A stretch of DNA of 64,000 nt from Linnemannia schmuckeri (Eukaryota > Mortierellomycota > Mortierellomycetes > Mortierellales > Mortierellaceae), in the NCBI GenBank assembly GCA_029449235.1, contig JANATG010000001.1, positions 3,100,001 through 3,164,000 on the forward strand. Reading direction: 5' to 3'. Every line of letters starts with the position of its first letter. Position 1 is the first letter of the stretch. The notes beneath the pieces were generated by a model, which was given only the letters and a program-made list of their open reading frames with translations, was not told the origin of the DNA and searched no databases. This document shows, in pieces, positions 13,801 through 25,184 of the stretch. The position numbers were made by a program, and so were the translations under genes.

Positions 13801-14537
13801 GCTGGACATTATTGAGAACGATCTGTTGCGGCCGCTCTTGCCGACTGTCTCGTACATGCGTATGGATGGTGCGGTGGACTCTTCGAGGCGACACGGGATT
13901 GTTCAAAAGTTCAATGCGGATCCGTCGATCGACCTTTTGCTTCTGACGACACACGTTGGAGGATTGGGACTGAACTTGACAGGAGCCGATACGGTCATTT
14001 TTGTGGAGCACGATTGGAATCCGATGAAGGATCTGCAGGCTATGGACCGTGCCCATCGATTGGGCCAGAAGAAGGTCGTCAACGTGTACCGACTCATCAC
14101 CAAAGGAACCCTTGAGGAGAAGATCATGGGGTAAGTTGTCTGTTGCTTGAGAATCTGCATTTTGCTAGTCCAAATTTTTCTGTCACACGACCATTGCGAT
14201 TAACCATGGCTATTCTGCGTCTTTTTAACATCTCCGTAGGCTACAAAAGTTTAAGCTGAACATTGCAAACTCGGTCGTCAACCAGCAGAACTCGGGCATG
14301 CAGAGTATGGGCACAGATCAAATTCTGGATCTCTTCCAGATCACTGGCGACGAAGACTCTGACGGCAAGAAGAAGAAGAAGCTCAAGGGCAAGGACTCTA
14401 GCGGCGCTGATGACGGTGGTGGTGGGGATCAAAAGATGTCGACCAAGAATGTTCTCGAGTCGTTGGAGGGATTGTGGGACGAGAAGCAGTATGAGGAAGA
14501 GTATAACTTGGACTCTTTCATCTCCAGCCTTAAGTAG
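7851..14537 (+). CDS. MOT1: TATA-binding-protein-associated ATPase Mot1/BTAF1
   Basis: Eleven exons: 7851-7861, 7960-8083, 8195-8297, 8387-8638, 8734-8962, 9052-9484, 9586-10106, 10186-11362, 11484-13173, 13272-14130 and 14240-14537. They sum to 1899 codons (1898 aa; yeast Mot1 is of similar size). The first exon is only 11 nt and is fixed by the MTTRLDRLVLLLETG N-terminus. HEAT-type repeats fill roughly residues 1-1240. The Snf2 ATPase follows: CDDMGLGKTLQS (Walker A, near 1320), DEGH (Walker B), SGTPIQNN, and the helicase C lobe with GGLGLNLTGAD and DRAHRLGQ. Mot1 removes TBP from DNA by ATP hydrolysis in the nucleus. All core motifs are intact. It converges on the small secreted peptide gene. 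Confidence 0.96.
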
Positions 14538-14749
14538 TTTAGTTTTTTTTGTCTCTTAGTCTTTTTTTTTTTCATTAGCATTTTTTCTTTTTTCTAGCAC
14601 GTTGCTTTTTTGCTATCCAATACAGCTTTTATTTTCTTTTTCCCTTTTGGTATAGTTATTACTTTGCCAGCATTGCGTTGGATTTTTGATATTGGTGAAG
14701 GAAAAAGATGGATACTTTCTGGGAGAAAAGAAAGAAGGCAACCACACGT

Positions 14750-15140
14750 TTAGGGAGTGATAGCGTCGAAGTAGCAACAGCCGCGGGCGCAGGCCTTCAT
14801 GTTCTTTCTGCAGGGCCATGCAATCCCGGCGTTGTCGTTCAAGCACTCGTTGAATGCTACAAGGCATGACTGCGCGCAATCGATGTCAAGATCGAAACCT
14901 ATCGATAGAGGGAATAGAAGAAAGAAAAGGGGAGGGAAGGGAAGGGTATTAGTCTTTGTACATTTTCTTAGTGCAGTAAAGTTTTTTTTTTCTATTTTTT
15001 TTGCAGTAAGTACCATCGATGTAATCGTGATGATCGTGATGATCGTGGTGATCGTGGTGATCGTGATTGGCTTCGGCGCTGGCGACAAAGACCATGGCGA
15101 CGACGGCGATCATGGCAAAGAGCGAGCGAGTGTTAACCAT
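14750..15140 (-). CDS. small secreted peptide with His-Asp repeat and Cys-rich tail
   Basis: Two exons, 15140-15014 and 14898-14750, give about 91 aa. The start MVNTRSLFAMIAVVAM opens a clear signal peptide ending near Ala-Ser-Ala-Glu-Ala. It is followed by NHDHHDHHDHHDHHDY, a perfect run of His-Asp-His triplets, then a C-terminal domain with seven or so Cys (DCAQSC, NEC, WPC, ACARGCC). The phase-1 intron joins GAT-G to GT-TTC. The His/Asp run suggests metal binding and the Cys content suggests disulfide-bonded export to wall or medium; both are inferences. I recognise no family. A TATA element lies about 120 nt upstream. The gene is tail-to-tail with MOT1. Confidence 0.7.
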
Positions 15141-15260
15141 TGTTGTTGTGTTTTTGAGGGGAGATAAAGGAAAGTTGTTTTTTTTTTTTGGGTTGAGGGA
15201 GCGAAGTGAACGTGGATGTTGATGATGATGAGAGAAAGAAAACAAGGTGCCGATGGCGCG

Positions 15261-15270
15261 ATTTTATAGA
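15261..15270 (-). promoter_or_regulatory. TATA-like element of the His-Asp peptide gene
   Basis: The minus strand reads TCTATAAAAT about 120 nt upstream of the ATG at 15140, a normal distance for a fungal TATA box. Next to it, on the promoter-distal side, is a run of about 13 T on the plus strand. Confidence 0.45.
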
Positions 15271-16083
15271 CTTTTTTTTTTTTTGAGTAGTAATGTGAGT
15301 TGCTATGTGGATAAAGAAAACCCAGTATTGATCTCGACGACGCCTGTTGGGTGGGACGAATGTAGGCAGCCGAAATCTCTAAGGAAATCATGGGGATCAC
15401 AAAGATGTCGATTCTCTTCCTTCCCTTTCCTCATCCTGACAATGATCATCGCGCTGTGCGTTGTCCTCGAATTTGGCTGCACATCTCCCATTTTCAGTAG
15501 ATCCTGTAATAACTTCTCCTATGTACCATATGTTTGTTATTCGTCTCGGTAGTTTTCACGCTGCTTGACAAAGGGGCACCAAAGGAAAACCTACAAGGGG
15601 TCCAGTCTAAATCGTAGTTAGTATCCTACAAGTAAATTTCGGGTCCCACGATCTCCTCTTCTTACTTGCTTCGTCGTGATTTTTACAAACATTCTGTCCT
15701 TTAAATCTATTCTGGTTGAGCAAGGAATTTTAGGAGGGAGGGGGGAACATAGTGAAAGTTAGCAGCTGCTTTTCTTCGCGTTGAATTGGTTGAATTGGGA
15801 TATGGAAAGGGACAAGCACGCGCTTTTTCTCACTAGTACTTAACAAAAAAAATCAAACCATACATCATTTTCGCGCCTCGAAAAGCCGCCATTTAGCAAA
15901 AGGAACACAGCAAAGTGATATGGAGAAACGTCTTCTTCTAGTGCGCATTGTTCTAGTTTGATTGAAGTCCTTTTTAAAGATTTTGGGAATAGGAATGTAT
16001 ATGATAATAGCATCATATGTTCTCATTCTCATATATCTCCGCCCAGCCTGCATGCCTGGTAGTCTGTCGGGGCAACCTTAGGC
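15271..16083. other. intergenic, no supported gene
   Basis: About 0.8 kb between the promoter of the small peptide and the stop of the glutaminyl cyclase gene, both on the minus strand. AT-rich, with no exon-like frame carrying a motif. The right part should be the 3' untranslated region of the cyclase. Confidence 0.5.
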
Positions 16084-17779
16084 TCACAACTCGTCGCGAC
16101 GATGGATGGGCTTGGCCTTGAGTAGCTGGAGATACTCCACCGCAAACGTGCGGAAGATGTTGGCCCATCCTTCGACCACCTCTTGCGAGATCGCGTTCGC
16201 ATCATCCTAACATTATGTCGTACGGAAAGCATTAGTCCACCAGGGGAATGGAATGGTGATTGTGCCGTGCATTAAAGATCTGATAGTTGCTAGGCAAAAT
16301 AATAAATAAAATAGACGACGCGACTCCAAAGCACATGGTTCCTACCTCCAATTTGTGCCAGACGCGTGGGAAGGGGGTGGGGATGACGTGGAAGATAGGC
16401 ACACCTCTCTGCATGAATGGGCGGTGATCGTCGTCAATGCCACCCCAGCTGGCCTGCTTGGTAAAGAAGGCCGTCATAGGTTCCTCTGCCTCCAGTTGAT
16501 CCATATCGTCCTCGTCTTCATCGGCCCGCTCCTCCGAACGACCCTCCTTTCTCCTGGCCAGAACCTGACCTCCATGCAGCTTGGCGTCCCATAAGCGCTG
16601 TTCGATTGCCAGAGAATGTTCATGAGCCCAATGGGTTGCACCAAAGTAAGACGGTACGCGAGGACTCTCGACGCCCAGGAGATCCAGGAGCACAAATAAC
16701 TCGATCCCGTCTAGGTTGTTGGACGTCGAACCGCCGTTCCTGCCCGTTGCCACTCTAGTGCGTGTAATCCTCTGCTTTTCCCACTTTTCTGCCAAATGTC
16801 TAGAATGTGGAACAAATGCATGCACATATGAGCGCAAGAGTCAAGTTAACAGCCCATTATTTGGACCAGTCTCGGGTCGTTGCACCTTCAAATGCTTTCT
16901 GAGGGCGCTATTGTACCTGGATCCATAAAGCGAGTCATCTGCCCTCCATTCACCAAAGGCCTCCTCGCCATCGAAAAAGATCAGCTGCAGCGTGGTGTCC
17001 TGATCGCCGCGTCCGGGTTGATCCAAGGCCCTATCCAAACTAGCCGCCAAGTCCAACAAGATCGCACAGGGCGCTGCCGAATCCGTCGCCGCCACAAACG
17101 GCTGTGTGTCGTCTCCACCATTCCATTGTTCTCTGGGCTTATCCGTTGGTGGGAAGTATTTAGAGTCGAAATGGGCAGCAAAGACCAACCGATTCTCGGC
17201 CTTGGGGTTCTTTGTAAAGATCAGGTTGGTGAATGTCTTTTCGCCAAAGGGAGTCTTGTCAACAAACTGGTCCAGCTCCACATGCCATCCAGTTCCTGTG
17301 GTGCCAGGGGCTCTTCGGAAGAGTTTCTCCTTCTCCTGAACCTTGGCCTCGAACCGCTTGCTGACTCTACGTTTAGCAATGGGTTGGTTATGATTATCCT
17401 GACTATCCTCCTCAGGGGTCATCGTCGTTCCTGCAAGACTGGTAGCGTTGAGCTTCGCGAAAAAGTCGAGGATGAATTCCTGGACACGGGTATTGTTGGC
17501 AGTTCCAGAGACGCGAGGGATCATCAGGGGCGCTAGAAGGGAGCCAGTATGCGGGTTGAAGCGGGTGGGGTCTGATGGTCCCCAGGAGGTGATCATTTCA
17601 ATGTCCATGACAGATGAGGTCTGGAAGACCTTGGCTTCTGCGGTGAGGGCATCAGCATAGATGGTGGGTGAGGCGGATGATGCGAGGAGGGTGATGATGG
17701 CTGGCAAGAGGATGAGGAGGCCATTCCGTTTCTTGGCGTCTGTCTGCCTCCTGTTTGTCTTCATGTCGTTGTTTTTCAT
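16084..17779 (-). CDS. glutaminyl-peptide cyclotransferase (M28-fold, secretory)
   Basis: Three exons, 17779-16917, 16799-16346 and 16206-16084, give 479 aa. The N-terminus is basic (MKNNDMKTNRR) and then hydrophobic (GLLILLPAIITLLASSA), a signal peptide or anchor. The catalytic part shows AAHFDSKYF (zinc His/Asp), TDSAAPCAILLDLA, FFDGEEAF (Glu pair), WGGIDDDHRPF and VPIFHVIPTPFPRVWH, the order seen in animal and fungal glutaminyl cyclases. These enzymes convert N-terminal Gln or Glu of secreted peptides to pyroglutamate, using one zinc ion. A charged low-complexity insert (EERADEDEDDMDQ) lies before the last motifs. The start was taken at the upstream of two close Met codons; Met at 17764 is the alternative. 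Confidence 0.92.
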
Positions 17780-17977
17780 AGCTCGAGGTTTTCCAGGTTG
17801 AAGGCGGTTGTGAACAGAAAAAGAACAGGCAGTAACAAGCCAGGAACGACAATTTGATTTGTGATTTTCATTTTTCAATTACAGGGGGCTAAAGTACAGA
17901 GGTAAGAGTTCTAATGCTGAAAGGAGGGGAGAAGGCAGAAAAGGAAAGAGGAAAAAAAAAAGGACCTCTAGAATCAA

Positions 17978-18904
17978 TCATGCAGAGAAAGGCTTGGACA
18001 GAGAGTGCTCCTGCTCGACCTGCGCAATAACCTTGACGAGGATATCAACAGGTGCGGTGGTAAAGAACGTGGCTGGATAAATCTTGCTGCCCCAGATGGG
18101 ATGGAGAAGGATCTTACAGCAGCCTGCGTTCTGGAAATCATACTTGAGCAGCAATTGGCAGCCCTCAACATCTGGATACACATCCCGACCACGTTCGCTG
18201 AATGACTGTTTAAAAAGAAATGACGACGAATTACAGAAAAGAGTCAGCCAACGACGTACTTCGCCATTTCCACACCCAGATTACGAATATCGATGGGCGA
18301 AAACAGAACCGATAACTAACGAGAAAAAAGAGCGGGGACAGAAAAAATAAGAAAGAAAACGAAAAGCACGGTCACCTACCGGAAACCCCGAGGCAGGATC
18401 AGTCATATCGGACCAGTAGCCCAACGTTTCCAAGCTGTTATGAATAGCTTTCGACCATCGAATAAACTAAGCGTTTCCCAAAGGAAAAAAGAAAAAAAAA
18501 TTGATAAGAATGAGATGTTAGAAGTGGGTCGATAAGGTGGGTCCAGGAGAGCATTTATCATCTTTTCTTGCTGTTGTTTGTGTTGTGCCCCTCCTCTCGA
18601 TTGAAGTTGCCCTCAATTCACCCTTCCTCGTATCGAATGATTCACAAACAAAAGGACTAACAGTCATTCGCCGTTGAAAAGCGCTAAAAAAAAAAAGATG
18701 AAGAGATGTTATCGCAGCATGCGATTCCTCGACGCACACACACGCACAAACACAAACACACACCTCTCTTCTAGTATACTCTTGTCCAGAACATTGAAAA
18801 GGACAGAGCATCCTTCAATCCCAAAACGCAAAAAATCAGCCAGGGGAAAGAAGAGATGGCACAGGGGGGTAGGGGCGAAGGAAGAAAAGGAGATTCTGCT
18901 GCGT

Positions 18905-18946
<42 letters not shown>

Positions 18947-19383
18947 GTACTCACGTCGTCCAGGCGGTCGTCCTTTTCCTTGGCAATCTCTGCGTCCCAG
19001 GCAACCATCTCATGTTTGCATCTTTGAAAAGTAGGGACGACCAACAGGCCCGAGAGGTTCTTGTTGGGGAAGACAGTGGCCAAATCCCTTGTCATCCGCC
19101 TTGGTGAAGCATGGATAGAGTATTCCAGTTTTGCCAATGTCGTTTCCGACATTTTTGGGCCGACCACAATGCTTGTCGAGCGAATTTTCCTAGCTCCGCT
19201 ACTGTTGCTGCTGTTGTTGTTCGTGTTATTGTTGAAGGCGTCGACAGAGCAAGAGTTGTTGGCGGCGACGAGAGATGCGTGGATGAGTTCCGAGGTGAAG
19301 GATGCGCTAGGTTGCTGCATCATTGTGAATTGGTCTGAGGGAAGCAGTGGTGAGAGATTCTCTGCGATGATTGAGTGCTGCAT
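17978..19383 (-). CDS. MMADHC/cblD-like cobalamin-trafficking protein
   Basis: Exons 19383-18955, 18466-18380 and 18205-17978 encode 247 aa. After an Asn/Ser-rich leader, the conserved core reads FPNKNLSGLLVVPTFQR, HEMVAWDAEIAKE, LGYWSDMTDPASGFP, NAGCCKILLHPIWGSK and FFTTAPVDILVKVI. This order matches human MMADHC (cblD). That protein works with MMACHC to route vitamin B12 to cytosolic methionine synthase and mitochondrial methylmalonyl-CoA mutase. Its presence suggests the fungus uses cobalamin, unusual for Dikarya. The first intron (18954-18467) begins GTGAGTACAG and then runs into 37 T on the coding strand. Divergent from striatin across 1.75 kb. Confidence 0.85.
18908..18944. repeat. A37 homopolymer next to a splice donor
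   Basis: An uninterrupted run of about 37 A on the plus strand. It lies inside MMADHC intron 1, starting 10 nt inside the intron on the coding strand (as poly-T). Confidence 0.95.
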
Positions 19384-21133
19384 TGTGTGTGAATGAATGT
19401 CGACCTGTTGGTTTTCTGACTTTGGTGAACTGAAAGAAACAATTTGAAAAGGGCGGACGGGCGAAGCTTGACACTGATGAGTCAAATTATCGGTTTGGAT
19501 ATGTCGATGTCGATTGTACGTCCTGTTGTCGTGCTTGTAGGCTTGGTCTTTCGTCTTGTTCTTGAGTCTGGCTTGACTTGGACTGACGGTGATACAGGAA
19601 AGGAATGAAGTGAGTGAGAGAGAAAAGCGAAGAAGAAGAAGAAGAAGAAGAAGAAGAAAGAGAGAAGAAAAGAAGAAAAGATGAAAGTTGATAAAGAAAG
19701 AAACGATCAGAGAAAAAAAAAAAGGTTTCTTGGGGGAAACGAACGAGAGAGCAGCTCGGTCGCATGGGAAGGAGTCAAAATTGGATTTCGAATCTCCGTT
19801 GAGAGGGATTGGCTGAATGGGACACAAGAATGAGATTTATGGATTTCATGTGTCAACACTCTCCGATCCTCGCAAGATAAGCACTCGACGGAGCTAAGCA
19901 GGGAAACAGACATGATGAACATAAAGACGCCTAGGGGATACAAGCATATCTTCCCCTTTTACTTCTATTTAGCATGCGACGAGGCAAAATACTTTTCAAC
20001 ATTTGAGTGCGATCGAGTTGGCTTGACCAAAGCTGGCTCAAGCTCACAGCGATCTATTGATCGAAATTGGATTGATACAACATGACAGTGATACCCAGCT
20101 TTTTGTCAAGTAGGCGGTGCAGCCCTCGCTCTTTCTCTCGCCCTCCCTCATTTTTTCTTTCTTTCTTTCTTTTTCTCTCCCTCTCTCGTAACCAAGCCTG
20201 GCATGGCATGGTATGGAAAGGCATGGTATGGCTGCTGGTCACTGGGTCCACCAGGGAGTGGGAGAAACAGGGGTCAAAAAATCACAACAGAGAGTCAACT
20301 ATATGGTCGCATGGGAAATAAAGGGGCAGTGGTGACCACCAGCACACTCTTTCTCTTTCCTTTTTACCCCCGTCCTGCTTGCTTTGCTTGCTTGCTTATT
20401 GCTTGTTTGCTTGTTTGTGTTTTGCTTGCCTGCTTTCGCTTGTCTTGCACCTTGCCGTCGCCCTGGTGACCTCTCTTCCATAGTCCAACAGCACAAACTC
20501 CACAGACTCAAAACAGTGCCTTGCCCTGTACCTCCCTCTTCTTTTTTCTTGTCACCACGACTGCCTGAGTCCTTCCTCCTTCTTTCTCTCCTGTACACTT
20601 TTTTCCCCCTTTCTTTTTGTCCTCTTCTCCCTTTCTCTCTCACACTCCCCAACCCCCAAATCGCATCCTTCCCCAGGTCCTCTCCCACTCCCACTCCCAT
20701 TCATACCCTACAGCTCACTCTCACTCTCACTCTCGCTCAAATACACATTCATTCACAACACCCATATACACTCACTCTCAGCATACACTCGTACACAGTA
20801 AGTCGCATTTACCTCCTGCTAACTCCACATCAACGTGCATCCTTACTCAGCGACAAACAGGATAGCAACAACAGCATTCACTACTGTGGCTCAGTTACCT
20901 CCCTTTCAACCGTTCATCACATCCTAATTCTTTCAGTTTGTACGAGGTCGCACTCCGAGTCATGCTAACAGCAACTGGCCCTGGCTTGCCTTCTGACTCT
21001 TCCATAGTCTAATCACAATAAACAAATCAGCCAGACCACCAGCCAGTACTGCCATAGACCCCCTCAACCAGTCCCCATTAACGACAAGACCCACAGCACC
21101 TCGGAAGCCTAAAACAGCAACAGGACAGAGGAT
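19384..21133. other. divergent promoter region, MMADHC-like gene and striatin
   Basis: No exon with a recognisable motif. It contains a GAA-rich tract (about 19627-19660), CT-rich and TTTC-rich leader sequence near 20120-20180, repeated CTTG units at about 20375-20430, and CACTCTCACTC-type pyrimidine runs at 20690-20790 that look like the striatin 5' leader. A GAGCTAAGCAGG string near 19890 resembles a 5S rRNA motif by chance only. Confidence 0.5.
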
Positions 21134-24100
21134 ATGCATCAGTTTCAGGCGTTTACTCCACAGGCACCGACTGTGGCCGAGTATGCCTTCCCCAGCGTGC
21201 TCCAATTCCTTCAATCGGAGTGGCGTCGATTCGAGCGCGATAGAAATGAATGGGACATTGAAAAAGCTGAGATGAAGGTAACTTTTTAGCACAAAAAAAA
21301 AAAAAAAGAGTGATCGAGGCCCTCCTACCACGCACCAAACGCTCGCTGGATGCATTGGAACTTGCTAAAAGTACTTGCATGAATTTTGGATAATAATATG
21401 CTTTACCTACTCCTCCTTAATCATGGTTTGAGTAGGCAAGGATCGCTTTCCTCGAAGGCGAGAAGCGTGGAGTGGACAATACAAAGTTAGATCTCATGAA
21501 GCGTGTCAAGATGCTCGAGTTTGCGCTTCGTCAGGAGAGGTAAGCTGGCATATTTTCTCCAAAGGACGGCTGACAACACTAAGTGGCTGGAAATGTGCTT
21601 GAGTGTCCCATTCCACACAGTCAACATTTTGTTGTTGTTTTTTCCTTCAACCTTTCTAATGAATTTTCGTCTGTTGAACATCCTCATACAATAGAAGCAA
21701 ATACGTAGAAGGTAACCAAGGAGCTGCAAAAGGCGCTGCCGGATCACCTGTTTCCATACCACGTAAGTTGGGCATATTTCATGGTTTCAGCAGGATATTG
21801 TGTGACACATCACGGAGGGTCTTTCCTCGCCTTTGACCGCGTCGAAACGGCAGCACAATGACGGCCAGTGACGATGATCAGGACTATCGAGAGGACATGA
21901 AAATATGTGGCGCTCATTTTTGCAAGTTATCCTTTTAAAATGTCGTCCGCACTGACAATTTGCTCTTTGGTCATCATGTTTGTTCTATTTTTGGTATGCG
22001 TAGAAGTCAACAACAATACCAATGGCATAAACGGCGATGCCATGACCAACGGTATCAACAACAAGGCACTCAACAGGATGTCCACCTACAGTGCATTTGG
22101 AAACAACATGTCTCAAGTGAGTCCTACCTCGGCCACCAGCTTGGACCCAGCGGGAAGAGCAAAGAGCAGGGAATTTCTGCGGATGTAAGCATCACGGGAC
22201 GATCATTCTTGATTTTAGATCATCGCAACCAAGATCATAGGATTTAATAACACGAAACTAACAACCCTGCACTTTATCTTGCGTGTAACTTCTAGATGTC
22301 TTCAGGAGATTAGCTACTTGACGTCTTCTGTCCCCCAGTCCGTTAATATGGCGATGCCTCCTGTTCACAGTCGACTCTCGCGTCACGAATCAGACAAACG
22401 TGCAGCAGGACCTAATGGGATTAGAGGAGCTAGCAACAAGAATCGACACAGCGACTTCTTCCCCACCAACATTCATCCTGTGTCTGTCCCACCTCCTTTA
22501 CCCAGATCAAACTCGGTCCCCATCGCAACTCTTCAGACTATCGCGAAGAGCAAGGCTGCAGGAGCTCAGCAGGCGCAGGAAAGCAATGGCAGCGACCCTG
22601 ATGTGGCCGTACACCCAGATGATGACGAAGCGGAGCAGCGTACTTTGAACCAAAGGGAAATCACTCGTCAGTTGTCCAAGGAAGCCAAGCCCACCGCGAC
22701 AGCTGTGACTCTGGATGCCGACTCCACCCAGACGAACGATATACCCGAGCAAGAGACTACAGAAGTTGTTCAACGCACCACTGATGAAGAGGAAGAAGGA
22801 CCTACAGGACTGGAGGCGTTCCAACGAGAGGAGGCGATTACGGTTGTCCACTCGCCTGTTTCGGCAGAGCAGTGGCGAGCTGACTTACAAAAGGCCGGTC
22901 AGCAGATTGGGCAAAAGTCAAAGGGCAAGAAAGCCGAAGGGAATCCAGAGGACGAGGCTCAGCTGGTATGCAATCATTATGTTACGGACGAACGGAAGCG
23001 CCGATTGAATGCAGGTGCATATAATTATTTATTTCTAACCCACTTCACAACCGGACGTTTATAGAGCAAGGATGTTCAGGACAAGTTCAACATTTCGCCT
23101 GAGCGATTAAACAAGATGGTGAAGGAGTGGGACAGGGACAAATTGAAGCAGGATATCGGACCAGCTAAGGCTCCAGCCAACAAGAGAAAGTCCAAGGACG
23201 GAGGTATGTACCTTGAACCGGTGCTTGTTACTGGTTGTATTGCAACGTCTTTTCGTGTTTCTTAGATGGTCGCTAACAAGCTCTCTTGATTTTAGTTGTT
23301 CCAGATGAACTGGCTAGCTTGAGCATTTCGGAGACCGATGTGATTGAAAACGGCGGCAGTGTCAAGGAGGAAGACTCCAATGCTGACGAACCCGTTCGTT
23401 GGCGACCCAAGGTCACACTGCGGAGGTAAATAATCTTGATCTCTTACTGAGTTTTTGATATTTCTATTTTCTATAGAGTTCTAACTGCTACTTGGAATGC
23501 TTTAATAGACACTTTGATACCGTACGATCGATCGCATTCCATCCAACTCACAAATCACTCCTTTCGGGATCAGAAGATGGCACCATGAAGTACTGGAACT
23601 TGGAGGCATCCTTGAAGGAATCCAAGAGGTATGAGAACATTCTGGTGTATCTAGATGAAATCCTACTATCGCAGAGCAATTAATTGTAAGCATTCGCTAA
23701 CGTTTATTTGCACTGATAGGACTCTGAACGGAGATGTTGAGCCAATTCACACATACCGTGGCCACACTAAGGCCATCACGGCTGTCGCTATCTCGGCGGA
23801 CCAGAATAAGTGCTTCTCGGCCAGTATGGACTCGACTGTAAGGTCGTGGAAACTCGTCTCTATGAACAAAGAGGCATTTTCTCGTCTCGGTATGTTAACT
23901 TCACTATCTGACTTTACCTCGTAGTCCTCCACAGTGTGAGCAGGAGAACTTGCTAACCAGGATACTTTGTGTCCATTCTGTAGATCCTGAGATCTCGATG
24001 TCGTCTTTCATTGGACATACGGACACTGTGTGGGACATTCGTCTCTTCCCTCTCTCAATCTCATCGTCACAGCTGTTAGCTTCTATCTCTGCTGACGGTG

Positions 24101-24849
24101 CCCTCAAGATCTGGGACACTGAGACAAAGGGATCTCCTCTTCGCTCGTCGTGGGGTTACAATGGATTGGAGCCATCTGACTGTGCAGAACCAACAGAGGC
24201 GTACACATCGGGTCTCATAAAGTTGCCTGTCCCAACTGGTCTGGACTTTTGCCCGACGGATTTGAAGAAGATGGTGGTCAGCTACTCGAACTCCGTCATC
24301 AAACTATTTGACATTGAGACTGGAAAGGAGATCTCAGCCTTCAAGAGCAACGACACCTATGGTAAGCATAAGGGTGCTATCTCTTCCACTTATATTACGC
24401 TCTGCCATTTTTGTCAGCGCTGTATGTGAGGCTGACAATTTTGCCGCTTTTTTTTGATATGCTGTATAGATGGTACAGCAAAGACACAGATCAACAAGAT
24501 TGTGTGTCATCCAACAATGCCTGTGGTTGTATCAGGACACGAAGATCGATATATCCGCTTCTTTGACATTAATTCTGGGACGTGCTCGTTCTCGATGCTT
24601 GCACATCTGGACTCTGTGTCGTCGCTGGATATTGATCCAGCAGGATTGGTTCTCTGCTCTGGTGGTCATGACGCGTCTGTTCGACTATGGGATATTGCGT
24701 CCTCAACGCGTTCTTGCCTTCAGGAATTTACAGCTCACCGGCGAAAGAGTGATGAGGGTGTGACTACAGCCAAATACCACCCTACACTGCCAGGACTTAT
24801 GGCGACTGGAGGAGCCGACTCTATTGTGAAGGTATATTCCAGGTCGTAA
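21134..24849 (+). CDS. striatin-family WD40 protein (STRIPAK scaffold)
   Basis: Eleven exons: 21134-21277, 21436-21539, 21695-21772, 22014-22184, 22296-22965, 23065-23203, 23296-23425, 23509-23628, 23720-23889, 23984-24361 and 24470-24849; 827 aa. The striatin N-domain is clear: VLQFLQSEWRRFERDRNEWD, then the coiled coil ARIAFLEGEKRGVDN and LMKRVKMLEFALRQER, then SKYVEGNQGA. A disordered middle follows. Then come WD repeats from about residue 470 (HFDTVRSIAFHPTHKSLLSG to GGADSIVKVYSRS). Striatin is the PP2A regulatory and scaffold subunit of STRIPAK, acting in fungal cell fusion, septation and hyphal growth signalling. The 4th exon acceptor (TAG or the next AAG) is ambiguous by one codon. All repeats are open. 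Confidence 0.94.
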
Positions 24850-25184
24850 GTCTCGACGCGAGTTGAATCCATTCACACACAGGATTCAATACACAGTCGC
24901 ATGAGTGGAAAATAAAAATCACGTGCAAAATTCAAAATTAGAAATCTGACATCATGGAAGGACAGATGGTCGCATGAACTTTTATATGTGTTTATCGCTC
25001 ACGTTCGGGTGCCTGGTTGCATAAAGCATGAAAGTGAGCGAGCGTTTTTTCGGACAAGTTTTCTCGTGTGTGTGCAAGTCTCTTTCCTTTTCCCCCTTTC
25101 TCTCACTCACACCCTTCTTCTCTCCTCCTTTTTATCCTCCCCCCCTCCTCCTTCCTCCCCACTCTTTTCCTTATTCATCACATA
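24850..25184. other. intergenic, SDHC promoter and leader
   Basis: Short gap between two plus-strand genes. The last about 110 nt before the SDHC ATG are strongly CT-rich, the usual look of a 5' leader here. No other gene is seen. Confidence 0.6.

Noticed and set aside
19840..19910. 5S rRNA-like string (GAGCTAAGCAGG)
   Set aside because: Only about a dozen bases match. The flanking sequence lacks the helices and the internal control region of a 5S gene.
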